A DNA stretch of 64,000 bases from Aphrocallistes beatrix. Lineage: Eukaryota > Porifera > Hexactinellida > Sceptrulophora > Aphrocallistidae. The stretch spans positions 945,882 through 1,009,881 of the forward strand of contig OY725501.1 of assembly GCA_963281255.1 (NCBI GenBank), written 5' to 3'. The notes below the pieces were generated by a model. That model had not been told where the DNA came from. It made no database searches and was given only the letters and a program-made list of their open reading frames with translations. Position numbers and translations under genes: made by a program. Shown here piece after piece: positions 20,693-32,805 of this stretch (positions are counted from its first letter, which is position 1; each line of letters starts with the position of its first letter).

Positions 20693-20936
20693 ATGATATT
20701 GATAAAGAATTCATGGATTCAATTGTTATCTCTTCGATTAGCATTCAGATATGTCCCACTTGATGATGTTTTAGTTTTGGGAAGTGGGAAAATAATTCAA
20801 AGAAATCAAATGAATGATGCTGTAATTGGTAAAATTACAGGTCGGATTCTTGATGAACTTGTTTACTGGTTCAAAACTCTAAAGGTAGATAAAGCAGAAT
20901 TTTGTTGTCTCAAAACTATACTCCTTTTTAATCCAG
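20693..20936 (+). CDS. Nuclear receptor ligand-binding domain, internal exon
   Basis: The 81 codons after AG at 20691-20692 read through NR ligand-binding helices: 'LIKNSWIQLLSL' (helix 5 signature), 'VPLDDVLVLGSGKII', 'ITGRILDELVYWFKTL' (helix 7), and 'VDKAEFCCLKTILLFNP' (helix 8/9, the 'ExxCLKAIxLFNPD' hallmark). A donor at CCAG|GTTAGT leaves phase 1. The exon at 49441 begins AT GCT AAG, restoring 'FNPDAKGL', the near-invariant junction in NR2 receptors. The protein would be a ligand-dependent or orphan transcription factor in the nucleus. Features recall RXR/USP, HNF4 and TR2/TR4-HR78; I cannot choose among them. Upstream exons (DNA-binding domain) were not found in the window. The frame is open, with no stop or frameshift. 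Confidence 0.85.
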
Positions 20937-20937
20937 G

Positions 20938-21244
20938 TTAGTTTACTTTCTCTTGTATTTCTTACCATGACTATAGGGTATATTTTGCATGTCATTTATT
21001 TTAGCAAATTCATGAGTTCAATTCTTCAATTCTTTGTTTAACGCAACTATTCATGTCTATTACTTGGCTGGTGAAATTTATTTTCGACTTCCATATCTTA
21101 GATGCTATGATAATCAATACTAAGTGGCCGTAATGTGCCTCATGCGGATACGATGTGTTTGCAAGTCGACTACCACAACTTAGTAAAGCGAACTTATACT
21201 GTTAAAATGATCCATTTCCTTTCGTCGGATGTATGCATGTATTA
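20938..21244. other. Intronic spacer
   Basis: Nothing recognised apart from the 5' splice site at its start. Confidence 0.3.
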
Positions 21245-21728
21245 TCCTTAATATTAAAACTCGATTAATGTGTTTTTATATCTATATCTATATATCTGTA
21301 ACGAATTGATTGAAGAAACTGCCGGGTGCAGAAAGCTGATTATTGGTATGTGGGAGTCCTTTGGCTATGGCTCCACTAAATTCTGAGCTCAGACGAAAAT
21401 TTCGACTCATAATGGAATTATGACGTCATTGTCACCTTTTTTATAATTGAAAATTCGGGTTTTCGACTTTAACTCAGCCATTTTAGGTGATAGAAGGCTG
21501 AAATATTAATAGAATGTATATATTATTTTCTTCACATGATATAGCTATCATCAAAAATGATGGCTCATCAGTCTGTTATGACGTCATCATTACGCATCAA
21601 AAATTTAAGAATTGACGAATTTTATTATTTTTCGAGTGATATCGATTTTAACTTTAAGACAGACATATTTAGAGATGTTATCCCCTTATTATTAATCAAT
21701 GTGAGACCAGGCTCCCGAAGGGCGCTTG
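21245..21728 (+). mobile_element. Helitron-like copy with complete 5' end
   Basis: It begins TCCTTAATATTAAAACTCG after A21244, passes a TATATCTATATC tract, GCCGGGTGCAGAAAGCTG, two CRE sites (ATTATGACGTCATTGTC and TTATGACGTCATCATTAC) and ACTCATCAGTCTG. It ends AAGGGCGCTTG before T21729. The GGCGGACAC hairpin and most of the CGCGCAGCGCAAG block are deleted, yet CTTG is retained. Confidence 0.82.
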
Positions 21729-21892
21729 TTTGATTTATGTTTTTTCCCTAACTATGCACAAATCTATTGTCTCATTCCTTAATCAGCAATATGATGCTTT
21801 CAAGTGGATGCTGGAATACCTAATTGAATTAATATCAGCTTAAAACGTTAACATTATAAACATATACCTTAACAATGTATTACTAGCCTATA

Positions 21893-22260
21893 CACTACCG
21901 GACAATAATATTTGTACACTTCATTATTTCACCTGCATTTAATACTAAAATGAGTCTATTCATGAATATCAAAACTCAAGAACGATAAGTGCTGCAACTA
22001 TTCGGTTTTCAGATTCGAAATCTTCGTATTCGAATTAGCTAAATAGTGGAATTTTTCTAATCAATTAATAGTTCCCAAATTTTTAAATGATCAATCATTG
22101 CCACCTTGTGCCACACATGTCGTTATTTGTCACTTTACAATAGTATACATTGTGATGAATTACCTCTTGTGACACATGTTGATAATTTTTAAAAGCTGCA
22201 TTTTCTTTAGAGAATAGTAGAAAATTGAGAGTGAGAAGGGATTTCTGAGGTGCTTGTGTG
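21893..22260. mobile_element. Tc1-type MITE, left part (subfamily 2)
   Basis: CACTACCGGACAATAATATT follows TA at 21891-21892. Interior words TTTAATACTAAAATGAGTC, CACCTTGTGCCACACATG and TGTTGATAATTTTTAAAAG match the copy starting at 63682. The right terminus was not found, so the copy is truncated near 22260. Confidence 0.7.
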
Positions 22261-22565
22261 CCATTATGGAGAGATGTTTATAATAACTGAGGGAAAAGCA
22301 GCATTTTCTGCTGAGAATAAGAGAAAGTGTAAAATCGTGACGAACGTAATAAAAGGCCTTGCCACTAGTTCTAACATGTTACCAGGCTTACTTGATGTTA
22401 GCATAATATATCGTGAACTACATTATACAGGACTGTTCACTAGGTTGGACCATGGAATGTTTGAGGTCTGAAATAATTATGACTACATTTTCACTCAACT
22501 GTGTATACTCAATATTATAAATAATAGAACATACCCGAATTGTTAATTTGATCTTATTATGTAAA

Positions 22566-22964
22566 ACCTTACTATTAAAACTAGATTAATGTTTGTTTAT
22601 TTGTGTATATATATATCTATTTGTAACGAATTGATTGAAGAAACTGCCAGGCACAGAAAGCTGTTTTTGGCATGTGGGAGTCTTGGCTCCACTAATTTCT
22701 GAACTTAGACGAAAATGTCGACTCATCATGGAATTATGACGTCATTGTCACCTTTTTTATAATTAAAAATTAAGTTTTTCGACCATAACTCAGCTGCTTT
22801 AAGTGATAGAAGGCTGCGATATCGATTAGAACAGTAGGACAGACGAATTTAGAGATGCTATCTCCCTTATGATGAATCAATGTGACCCCAGGCGCCCAAA
22901 GGCCGCCTCTGGCGGACACAAAATGTCCGCCAGCCGCGCAGCGCAAGCAAGCGAAGCGTGTTTG
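22566..22964 (+). mobile_element. Helitron-like copy
   Basis: It begins CCTTACTATTAAAACTAG (first T replaced) and continues through ATATATATATCTATTTGTAA and CTGCCAGGCACAGAAAGCTG. One CRE (TTATGACGTCATTGTCACC) is present. Hairpins follow: GGCGGACACAAAATGTCCGC, then CGCGCAGCGCAAGCAAGCG, AAGCGTGTTTG before T22965. The second CRE/AP-1 block is deleted. Confidence 0.8.
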
Positions 22965-23217
22965 TTTTAATAATTCCACCAGTAATTCAATTTTTAGGTA
23001 TTTTCAGAATGTCATAGTGATGTGGGGGGAATATAAATATGTTATTCAATTTATTCCTAGATACGTAAAACTAGTTTGATTTAAACTTTTTAATTTTCCG
23101 TGACTCATCTTTATTTCTTTTAGATGAGTTCATGTTCTTAACTGTATTATATAGAATACAGTTAAATGTTGCAAATAGAAGCTTCTTAAGAATATTCCAA
23201 GTTTCGCAGCCTGAACA

Positions 23218-26200
23218 CTACGTACACCATATTTCTTCATGTCCTGACTCAAAATGGTTGTGATTAAGTCTCACCAATATATCCTGTAGATGTTCTGTAA
23301 GTAGTAGCTTATCGAATAATGATGGGTTAGATTCAATCGAGGTATAAATTTTCCACAGCTTCCATATTACATCAAGGACTGGTTTAGAAGGCCATTTCAG
23401 TGATCCACGATCCATGATTTCAATAAGTGTATATGCTGATTGATAATCAACGAAGTCAATTTCTTTGGCTTCCGTTAGAAATATCAAGCACCTACAACAT
23501 GTTTTTGATTTCTTATGGAATGGATTGCATATCTTCTTATAAATGCGAGAGACTGAATAATAGAGAGAGGTGGTTCCTCTGTCTCTTCTTCAAGGAAAGG
23601 GATGAACATTTCCAAATTAACATTTGCTTGGTCTTCTTTGAATGTAGATGAGAAGGTATCAATGAATGCTTTTAATGACGAACTGTTTGTTGAAGATTGT
23701 TTGGAAAAAAATTGGAGAATACAGAAATTTTTAAACATCGTTCACTCTCGTATACTACTTGACAAGTTGTTACTTATTATTGTGAACCTGATAACATTCT
23801 ATAGAGACCGAAATGGTGCTAAAGTGAATCATTCTGCAAAAATGAACTCAGGAAGTGTTCAAATCCACGATTATTTGTCAGATAGTTTACGACTTTAGGA
23901 AGACACATGGCAGTATGGTGGAAACTTGTAAAAGTTTGTGGACTCATTTTTCCAAATTTCCCAGGAATGTCTTTCCAATACTTGAGCCAATCTGAAATGC
24001 ATTAAAAGAATAAAAATATTGAGTCATTATAAGTTAGAGTAAGTGATAGATTATCTTTGAGACGTAGTCCCTTTGTAGGTGTATTGATATTTAAGGATTT
24101 CCAGACGCCACAAATTATTCGAATAAAGTCTTCCGTTTGGATTTCAAAATTTTTAGTATGGAGATCTGACAACGTCTGTTACTTTCCTGATGGAAAGAAA
24201 ATGCAAGTGAATCTCTTTTATACTACACTAAGAGGCATCTCAACTTTTGGCGCCTAAAATTCAGTCAATCATATTATAGCATTTTCAGACTTCTCAGAAT
24301 TCTTGGTTTGACAAATAATAACTAGTGAACAGTTCAGTAAAACGTAGTTCACGAATATATCTATTAGTATAATTGTATATTATATCATATATTGGGATCA
24401 TTATAATTGAGCTTAAGTAATCCAAAGGAACAGAAGTTAAGTTACTGTACCACGCATGTCAATAATCAAACAGAAATCTAAAAGACAGATGCTAACATAA
24501 TTTAACTTTTTTCATTTCCTACAATTTTCACTTTGAGACAACAAAACTGAATTTACATTCTTCACTTTATTCGCAATGATGCAATTGCTGGTGACTGTTA
24601 CAAGCTTGCTTAGAATATCCCAACCAAGTGTACAGCAACATGGACAACTTCTTCTCCAATCTTCGTTATTTTCTAATTCAGTGAGAATTATTAATAATTG
24701 AACTAGTATTTCAAGGGAAGGGCCTGTTAAAATTGTTTTAGGAGTGATTCATTCGTTCTATGATAGAAAAGTATTTCCACCTCGAGTTTTGCCCATAAAA
24801 TGGTTGCTAATAAGCGAAGTTGCTAATAAGGGAACAGAATTAACACAAAATCTTCACCTGGGACCTGAAGATTGGTTGCTAATAGAGCAATATTGCTAAT
24901 AAGGGAGTTGCTAATAAGCAAATTCCACTGTATGTACAAAGTCGAAAATTAATAACAATGGCCGAGTGAAATCGTGAAAGGGTGTATTACTTCTGGTGTA
25001 AGTGTCTTTTTATCTGGAGAAAATAGCTTGAATAGACTCACATTCAAGGGATAGTTATCGGTTCAGATGACATGGACAAACAGTCTACAGTTTTCTATAT
25101 CAGAAATTAAACTTAAGATTGGAAGCTGTCATTCATTCGCTGAGGTACTAGAGCAAGGAAAGAATCGTACAATTTCTGCCCATTTTCGATATAAGCTAGA
25201 TATCATAACTGCAAATACTGTTTTTGTAGGCTCATTTGAAATAACTCTAGAGCCGATCATTCTTCCTTCCTTGTATGACACATCAGATTTTATTTGAATT
25301 CAATCCATGTGAATGATCTCATTGCGCTGTAGTGAGTCGAAACCAGCCGTAACGGTTTTGAGGTAGCTTGAAAATTCATTTTCTAAACCAATATTCGAAC
25401 ATAGTTTCATTAAGATTTATTTGGTTCGGTAAACAAATACATTCGAGATATTGAAGGTAGGAATAACAAACTGGAGAGATAAGATGCATTTTGAGTGCAA
25501 TAACTTGGGTAATGAAATTATATCTCCGATGTGTTTTTGCTAGGAGGGAATTTTCAATCTGGAAGAGTATAAATTGGAGACGTTGTTGGATTGTACTATA
25601 GCCGTGGTTCAGTTAGGTGAGTGTTGCTAAAGGATCCGAGTCTTCATCTGAATTATCACATTCAGATATTGCAAGTTTTATTTGGGTTGCGGCTTCACGA
25701 ATTTAAAAATTCATCTGATTTGTTTGTGATTTTTTTCAAGAGTAGGTATTGAATTTGGGAATTTGGTGAGGAGGAGTTGAATTTCTCTAGTATCGTTTAC
25801 GAAGTCTAAAGTAAGAGGAATATGAAAAGTACCATGATTTACGTAAATTGAATCACCAATCGTCATTGAACAATCTATTGTCAATGTTTCATTCAGATAT
25901 GCTGGCTTTAGAAAATGTTCCTGACTTGAATCAGAATTCCAGAGTAGTAAATCCTCGGGAAGAGCAAGTAACTTTATTTTCTCTTTAAGTTGTTGAAATG
26001 TGTAGAATTCATAAGTTGCTTCATCGATAACTTGTTGCTCTCTGCTCATTTTAATCGCCTCAGCAAACAATTCAGCATCTTTCTCATCACGAGAGAGACG
26101 AACAGGTTTCGGTTGAGTTGACGAGAGGTAAGAAGGACAGTTTAGAAATATACAAGGTATCGCGTCATCTGATAATCTACATTTTTCCGAGGCATGTTAG

Positions 26201-26444
26201 TATAAGTAGCATCAGGCTGTAATATTTTAAAGTTTCTAATGATGTCATCCTCACGAAAATGATTTCCTCAAACGAAAATATTCTTGACATCAGAAATATT
26301 TTCACGATGAATCGCTCATAGCCATGTGTGTACACGTTCTGGAGGTCAAGTAGGTAGTTTGAAGACTGGAACATGAGTGGAATCTAGAACACCAACATAT
26401 CTGTAATTGTTTGTACAGCCTGGGACAGAACATTTATCAGTCAT
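23218..26444 (-). pseudogene. THAP/P-element-type transposase relic 3
   Basis: ATG at 26444 begins 'MTDKCSVPGCTNNYRYVG', a THAP finger, followed by 'VPVFKLPT' and 'PPERVHTW'. An open middle block lies at 26070-25711. Near 24130-24030 'VWKSLNINTPTKGLRLKD' matches the P-type 'W..LNv..p.kg.rlrD' motif. At about 23990-23750 'DWLKYWKDIPGKFGKMS', 'LQNDSL' then stop then 'HHFGLYRMLSGSQ' form the 'LQxDxLExxFGxYRxxSG' region, with Glu replaced by a stop. The C-terminal part (23738-23218) has 'SLAFIRRYAIHSI', a frameshift, 'CCRCLIFLTEAKE' and 'MDRGSLKWPSKPVLDVIWKL', the usual tail. This is the only relic here covering both ends of the protein. At least three stops/frameshifts and poorly resolved stretches between 23.9 and 25.7 kb make it non-functional. 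It lies antisense inside the receptor intron. Confidence 0.75.
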
Positions 26445-27089
26445 TCAATATATATATAAAAGAGGCTAATTACATTGAAATGAATAATAAGAGAAATCGA
26501 ATTTATCTTTATAGGTAAACAGCAGAAGTCATAAGGGAATAATAAAAATATATAGGTATACTTTGGACCATTTTGGTGTAAGTAATGTTGTATAATGTTG
26601 AAAACTGAAGGATCGAACATGAGCAAAGACATTGATTTCAAAAGATTTTTGTCATTGTGATTCAGTCAAAATGTGTTTTTTGTATACCCATAACAAGGCA
26701 TCATTAAATCTATTTCACTTCAATTATTGTCAAAAAATCGGGTGGCTTAGTAAATGTCCATGGTCCATATTTTAGAACGGTCCAGGGCCTTTTATTACTT
26801 AGGTCACTGTAGAATGAAAAATTGTAACTATTGTTATGGATGAAAATCGTAACCAAAAGTACTTAGTAGTAAATACTTAATTAACCAATTCTATATCCAC
26901 ATGATAAACATATTCTTCTTTTTTAAATTTATAAGAAGAGAATATGTTTATCATGTCCAGATCGACGAAAGCAAAATTATAGAATTGGAGACATTCTTGG
27001 GGTGTCAGGGTAGCATGCCACCTCAGGTAAATTTTAGAATGTATCATCAATGCGTAATTTGTAGAGACAATTTGTGAAGATAATATGTA
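26445..27089. other. Spacer with a 20-bp-arm inverted repeat
   Basis: 26901-26957 contains ATGATAAACATATTCTTCTT and AAGAAGAGAATATGTTTATCAT as inverted arms around an AT-rich loop. CCAATTCTATA and TATAGAATTGG form outer arms (about 26885 and 26977). It may be a small MITE; no termini or duplication could be assigned. Confidence 0.4.
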
Positions 27090-27745
27090 AAGTTTCTTTT
27101 GTATAGCTATGAATTTTGACCAAATGTATTCAACCAGTTTGTCGCGTCCAACAAATGTATCTACTGGTATTGAGATATCTGACTCCTTCGATAGTTCAAG
27201 ATGTCCCGCGAGAATTGCTAAATTATTGAACCTTGATTGTGTTAGAGTAGAGCGGATATGCTATGAGCCTGCGCATGACACTAATGACCTTTCACACACG
27301 CATACAGTTGGAGGAAGTATAAGATAGATATCCAACGCCGGGTGGATATTCGGCACGAAATTAATCATAGCACAGTTGTTCTCCATCATGGCGTGGCATA
27401 GGCAATCGATGTTTTTGAACGATGTAACAAGGATTTGGTAGTCGTTTCAAATATATCAGCATAAATTGCGGTGAAGTAATCAGAATTTTCGACTTCCGCC
27501 ACTTCTGGATCCCTTCTATGACTTTGATGGCCAAGGTTGCGAGGAATAGCCGGTAGATCTACTCCAATAGTAGAGCGGCAGACTTGGAAGAGTTGTACAT
27601 TGTACGAGCATTTTGCAGAAGCAGTATACAAAGACCGCTTTTGGGTTCTAAGCCTTCACCATAGCCTACAATCCCCTCTTGCGACCGCGTATATTTCTTG
27701 AACCACACAGTCGGCGAAATGTGGCATTCATAGGGGAGAGGCATT
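27090..27745 (-). pseudogene. hAT transposase relic
   Basis: The minus strand near 27360-27220 reads 'PALDIYLILPPTVCVCERSL', a broken stretch, then 'HIRSTLTQSRFNNLAIL', the hAT C-terminal dimerisation motif. Upstream, 27600-27405 carries 'GVDLPAIPRNLGHQSHRRDP' and 'YFTAIYADIFETTTKSLLHR', resembling the segment before the dimerisation domain in ZMYM1-like hAT proteins. Frames overlap and shift several times. No TIR pair was found. Confidence 0.6.
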
Positions 27746-28080
27746 TGTTTTCATGTTAGAGCTATGAAATGTATTATGCACCTATGGGTTATCAAGTATG
27801 ATAAATCGATTGAGCCTAGTGAAAAATGCATATAGCTTCTAATTTATGACTTATGATGACATAGCATATTTCTCAAAACTTTTTTGTTAAAAAAGATGCT
27901 TGTAAGGCTAGAGTGCAACATTGTAGCATTATTTATTCATCAATAATGGGGTTACATTATGACAATATGTTATATACATCATCTAAAGATGAATCTATGC
28001 AATAATACAACGTTTGTGGAATAATTATACAAACATTTTAAACCATGATCATGCTACCAAAGATTTGTTTAATTTGAGAC

Positions 28081-29100
28081 ATCTCATCGAAAACCTTTTA
28101 GTAATTTTGCTCCCAATTCGTTTTCTTTGTGGAATAGAGTAGTAGTCTGACTGGGAAATGAGACGAATAAAACCATCTCTAAAGTTTGCTTCAAAAGAGA
28201 TCTAACCAATAGTTCCCGGTAACGTCGAATTTGTTTATAGCATGTCTCTAAACCTTCTTCTGAGAGCGATTTCAGACCTCTCCCTGCGTTATAATATTCA
28301 ATCAATTGAGCGCTAGCACCTTGTGTAATGTAGGTGTGATGCTCGCCCAAGGAAAATTCACTATTATGAGTTCGTAAGTGTCCGTACATAATGTGGCGAA
28401 CTTTTCGTTGTCTACTCGCGAATCGGAGTTAAATATGCATAATACTACAGCCAAGTTGGTATAGATAACTGCTTAGTAGTTGGTGATACTCGCAAGGAAT
28501 TAACGTTTAGATCCAGTAAAAGAAGTCTTTGTTATCATCATTCATTCGTTGTAAACAAGTTCGAACCACATTTCCTGTTGAGGTTTAACCACAATGAGTA
28601 GTGAGACAGTCGATACGAGCGTTAGTTTTTTCACATAGTAAACCACGAACAAATTCCAATGATTGATAATCTTTGGTGAATTCTCTCCAGCTTGTAGATG
28701 GTATACAAGCTTGAACCATCCGAATATTCTCAGGTAGCCATAAAGTGGGGAAGCGGAATGGATGTTTTCAGGTTTGTGCGTTTTTCCAAATCTGTCCTTA
28801 CTTGGAAGGGAAATATAATCGTCTTCATCGACCTTATTAATTATTTCCAAAGATAAATCAAATGAGCGGTTAATGGGAAAACCCTGCTTAATTAAGTCAA
28901 TGCCTTTCGATTGATTTCTACAGCATGTGCATAAATGACAAGATGCGCCGCCTTCCCCGTCAAGGATAGCTGCCATTTTTGAATCAAACAAACATCTTGT
29001 GATATTGACATCAACCTTTCCTGCCGTTAATTGTATTCCGGTTGTTTGCAAAATTTTGTCTCTATTTTTAACTTTGCCACCTGGATATACTTGATTGTGC
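28081..29100 (-). pseudogene. RAG1-like transposase/recombinase core, C-terminal half
   Basis: The frame opens right after a splice-acceptor-like TTCTAG (29106-29101). In order: 'AAILDGEGGASCHLCTCC' matches the RAG1 region with its zinc-binding CxxC; 'INRSFDLSLEIINKVDED'; 'SPLYGYLRIFGWFKLVYHLQ', the 'P..LH..I' helix region; then in a shifted frame (28480-28320) 'DNEKFATLCTDTYELI' and 'WASITPTLHKVLA', aligning with 'F..LL..' and 'I..YFHKTLAH' of RAG1. After a further shift, 'LIEYYNAGRGLKSLSEEGLE' and 'TCYKQIRRYRE' align with 'E.[23 protein letters not shown]', the segment holding the catalytic Glu. The sequence of landmarks, including the Glu, is intact although two frameshifts separate the blocks. 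No RAG2-like sequence or CAC-type termini were seen nearby. It lies antisense in the receptor intron. Confidence 0.68.
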
Positions 29101-30639
29101 TAGAAATTGTGAACGTATGAGAGTAATTACATCGCTTATTAGAATTCATATTTTATCCCGAGATAAATAAATAAATAAATTTCATTTAGTCACTTGTAGA
29201 ATAAATAAGTTAAGATTACTCCATGCTATATGTAGGAATAAATTCAAAATTATTAATTATTAGATCCATATAAATACGAAAATATCAAATATCAAAAATA
29301 AAAAATATAAGTTTGCCTCTACCTTTCCTGAGCAGTCGGAGCTATCGGATTTGCACCAAAAATAGTGTTTACTATAGAGTTTTGACTTTATAAAGAAGAA
29401 TTTTCCGCTGTAACTCTTTGAAAATTAAAAATACGGTTTTAACGATTTCTGGAAAATTGCTTGAACTCCATTGTTGTACTTTTTGTGTCAGCAGACTCTC
29501 ATATTTATGAATTTTCTATTTAAGCGTATGCGAATGAACGATGTAAAATGATTTTCTATTACTAATATCGAATAGCCAGCTGATATAAGTAGTATGCAGC
29601 CATTTTGATGGATAACTAAAGTAGTTTAAATATCGCTGTTTGTAAGAACTTAACTAGGTTGTGGTCCTACTTCGATTATTTTTGAAACCACGTTTGGAAA
29701 CTGTGTAGTTGGAATATTCGACTTGTTCCAGAAATCCATCACCTCTACAGCGACCTCACTGCAGCACTGAGACAGTTTGAGCCCTTTGACCTTGAGGTTG
29801 TGCTAAAGTTCTCCTCAACCCGACCCCGTTAATTGGTAACTGATTACATTTTCTTCTGATATGATTCAAAGTAGCTGTCCCACCAGGAATACATTAGTTG
29901 ACGCTCGTGTTGTGATCTTTTTTCCATATTAATCTTCAAAGTTTGTATGATGTTGTATAATTGTTTTCAAATTTGATGTTTGCAATTACGACAGATATTT
30001 ATATACCCATTCATTTGCTGCAACGGTTACCAGATGAGATTGTAACGGTCACAAATATATTTCAACCGCAATAGAAAGGAATTAATTTCGTCATTGTTAT
30101 AGTATGTATTATTAATAATCAAAACAATAGAAAGGACTTCAGTTGATTATTTCAATTTCATCACTATTTATCCTTTAAAAATCAACAATAGAAATCACTT
30201 CAGTTATATTTACTTTATTTCCCAATATTGCAATATTCAGAACACATGTTAAAATTGTCCGATTTTTGTTAAATTTCCATTTCTATAGGCCCCTTGAGAG
30301 GTTTGTTAACGTTATCCAATTGGGCTAAAACATGGCAATCTATTTTTTCTCTATTACATACATGCTAACCTATGCCATGATAAAGGCGGGACACAGCGTT
30401 TAATTTCACGGGACATGGCAAGGGGCAATAGAAAAGTAATATACATAGAATTAAAAAAAAGCTGGACATAACGAGGAAAATTTCATGGGAAAGCAGGATC
30501 CTCGAGAAAATATCTCAATAAAAGAGTGAGAGTGAAGACAGTTGTCAGTATGCTATTAATCTCACGAATTGAGAGGGTATGCATTGCAAGATTTAAAAAA
30601 ACTTTTTCTATACACCTTATGAACAGCCGAATTTTTGAT
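29101..30639. other. Intronic stretch without recognised gene
   Basis: A short (AAAT)n run lies at 29167-29185. No transposase motif, inverted terminus or hairpin array was recognised. It may hold upstream RAG1-like exons, but I could not identify any. Confidence 0.35.
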
Positions 30640-31020
30640 TTTCGTTTAGTTTAAAGGTCATGGTTGATCATCCCCTGTGACGATCTTATCAACATATTTT
30701 AGCTCACCTCTCTTGAATTTGGTCAGTATAAATTCGTACCTTTCTGCCCTATTCTCTTTTTTGCCCTTCAGATAAAGAGTGAGGAATCAATCGAGCTGAG
30801 ACGTCCTACACTCAAGAGATCATGTAGAATTGTGGTAACTGCATTATTTACAATTTGTAACTCCTTAGTTATTTCCTCCTAAGTCATATATCCCTCACTT
30901 CGTATTAGTTTTTCACTTCACAGACAGATTTTCGGCAGTCACAGCAGTTGTCGGACGCCCAGGACAATCCTCATCAAACAATGGCCACCGTCTTCTCTTG
31001 AAATGAAGGGGATTGATCCC
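30640..31020 (-). pseudogene. Mariner-type transposase relic (N-terminal/central)
   Basis: The minus strand from about 30960 reads 'GRPTTAVTAENLSV', the mariner linker, then after stops 'TTILHDLLS' style helix-turn-helix remains. Nearer 30790-30670 it reads 'RAERYEFILTKFKRGE' and 'VDKIVTGDD', the first catalytic block (IVTGDE in active mariners). Many stops are present. No termini were located. Confidence 0.5.
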
Positions 31021-32114
31021 CGAAAACATCACACAACTAATTATAGGCCTGTGAAGCAATTAGACGTCTCATATGATAATCAAAAAGAATTGCTCGAAAA
31101 TCCCCCCTTTCTAATTGTATTTCAGACTATAGATTTCCAGAGCGGCAAGTAATTAATACATCACAATTTCTAAAATACGTGAAATGAAGCCAAGAAATAA
31201 TGCAACGTTCTATGTAATCAGCTAAATATTCGGATCCTAAAATATTGAGCCCTAATTTACAATTTTAAAATAATAGTCTGAACGCTTTCGGGGAGACGAT
31301 TCTACTTCCTTGATTCCTAATTGAATAATAGATCTCAAAGTCGCGCCTAATAGTTCTAATTAGGCCAGTTTTATTTGTCTGAACTGGATACATCATTAAT
31401 GGTGGTCTAGTGGGATTCTTTTGAAAAATCCCACTTTCTCATAGTCATGAGTTTCAATTTTGTAGCTTTGCACCAAAGTTTAGAAGTTAAGAACCCTTTG
31501 ATGTATTTTTGTCTTAAAATTTAGATATAATGAATACCTTTTCAGTTAAGCTGCCAGTAAATATTCGAGGATTGAAAATTTGTCAAAATTTGAATTCAAG
31601 TTCATTGATTTAAGGTTTATTATAGCTCAAAAAAATGATGGTGGATCTGGTTTTGGTCCCAAACTACAGATTTTAATCTCATTCCAGTAAGAAAGTATTT
31701 TCTACAATTTTTGGGTTTGAACTCTGAGCTATGATGTACCTTTGACTTCATTAATCCCGAGACATGTACAAAACAGTAAATCATACAAGCAACTTGTATA
31801 ATTTTTTGTTTTGAAAATGTAAATGAATATATATTGATAAATAATTTGAGAATTCCAAATTGAGATTCACTAAACATATCATATATTAAAATCGAAAAAA
31901 ACATTTGAGGCCCACTTGTACGAATGCCAAATAAATCCAATCGACCATATTATAGGCATAGACAACACTTTTAATACCCCTTGTAGCATCTTATACTACT
32001 TGAGGGGAAAGTATTAAGTAGAGGTCAAAGTTGTAAAATTGCGTAATAGCCAACAGTATAGAGTTCTATTATTGGTTATTTCTTATTCTAAGCAGAAAGT
32101 CCATAGAAAATTGA
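31021..32114. other. Intronic stretch without recognised gene
   Basis: The minus-strand frame 31620-31940 (106 residues) has no recognised motif. No termini were seen. Confidence 0.3.
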
Positions 32115-32235
32115 ATGCATCACACTTTCTCAAGTACCTTTCAAAATAAGAAGTTTGAGCGGAGGTACACCGTACCTCGCTCAAGTTTTATCAACTTATT
32201 TTGAAAGATACTTGAGATAGTGTGATGCATTCAAG
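32115..32235. repeat. Imperfect palindrome (about 55-bp arms)
   Basis: TTGAATGCATCACACTTTCTC..GGAGGTAC and GTACCTCGCTCAAG..GTGTGATGCATTCAA are inverted arms around ACC, with a few mismatches and a small indel. There is no TA or longer duplication outside. It may be a MITE or a hairpin-forming relic. Confidence 0.7.
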
Positions 32236-32805
32236 ATCGCATCTTCGGCTGATATTGGACATATCATCAGGTGTGGCACCATCCGGTTGTAACTCAAACC
32301 TCCCAAGGTAAATGCATGATTCCCTTGGTCCCAGAAATTATCAGAATCTTTATGTTGCGCTCCGTGTTGATTGTCTCTGTACTCGCCTAATTTTCAAAAG
32401 GATCGGTTGGACGATGTCTCTTGCTGATATTTGCTGTTCATACTATTTCTTTGGCGGAGTATAGAGGCATTTATACTACCTCTGTCGTTGTGAACCCCAT
32501 TACACATTAATTCTTTTGAGTTTACCTAGTAATCCATGGGGAAATGAACCTCATCGGTAATTTAAAGCAGCTCCAAGAAGGACTTCGTTCCTTCAATCTA
32601 TGCCAACAAAAGGTTAGCCATCTCTATTCTCTTTTAAGTTTTCTCTTATCGTGAGATGGATTTTATTAACTAATTGATCTTTATCATGGTTGCATGCCTG
32701 AGAAATATGGTAGCCTCCTACTGAGCTAAGCGAAATGATATATCTATATTAAACATAATTTGTCTATAAGATAATTATTCATATACATAGTTATATATTA
32801 ATACG

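Noticed and set aside
20551..20763. 70-residue frame with a hydrophobic N-terminus
   Set aside because: It runs out of the inverted arm of the P-type element and overlaps the receptor exon in the wrong frame.
22770..23079. Frames across the GC-rich Helitron-like hairpin
   Set aside because: Similar peptides ('SASRAAQASEA' type) appear at every copy of the repeat, so they are repeat shadows.
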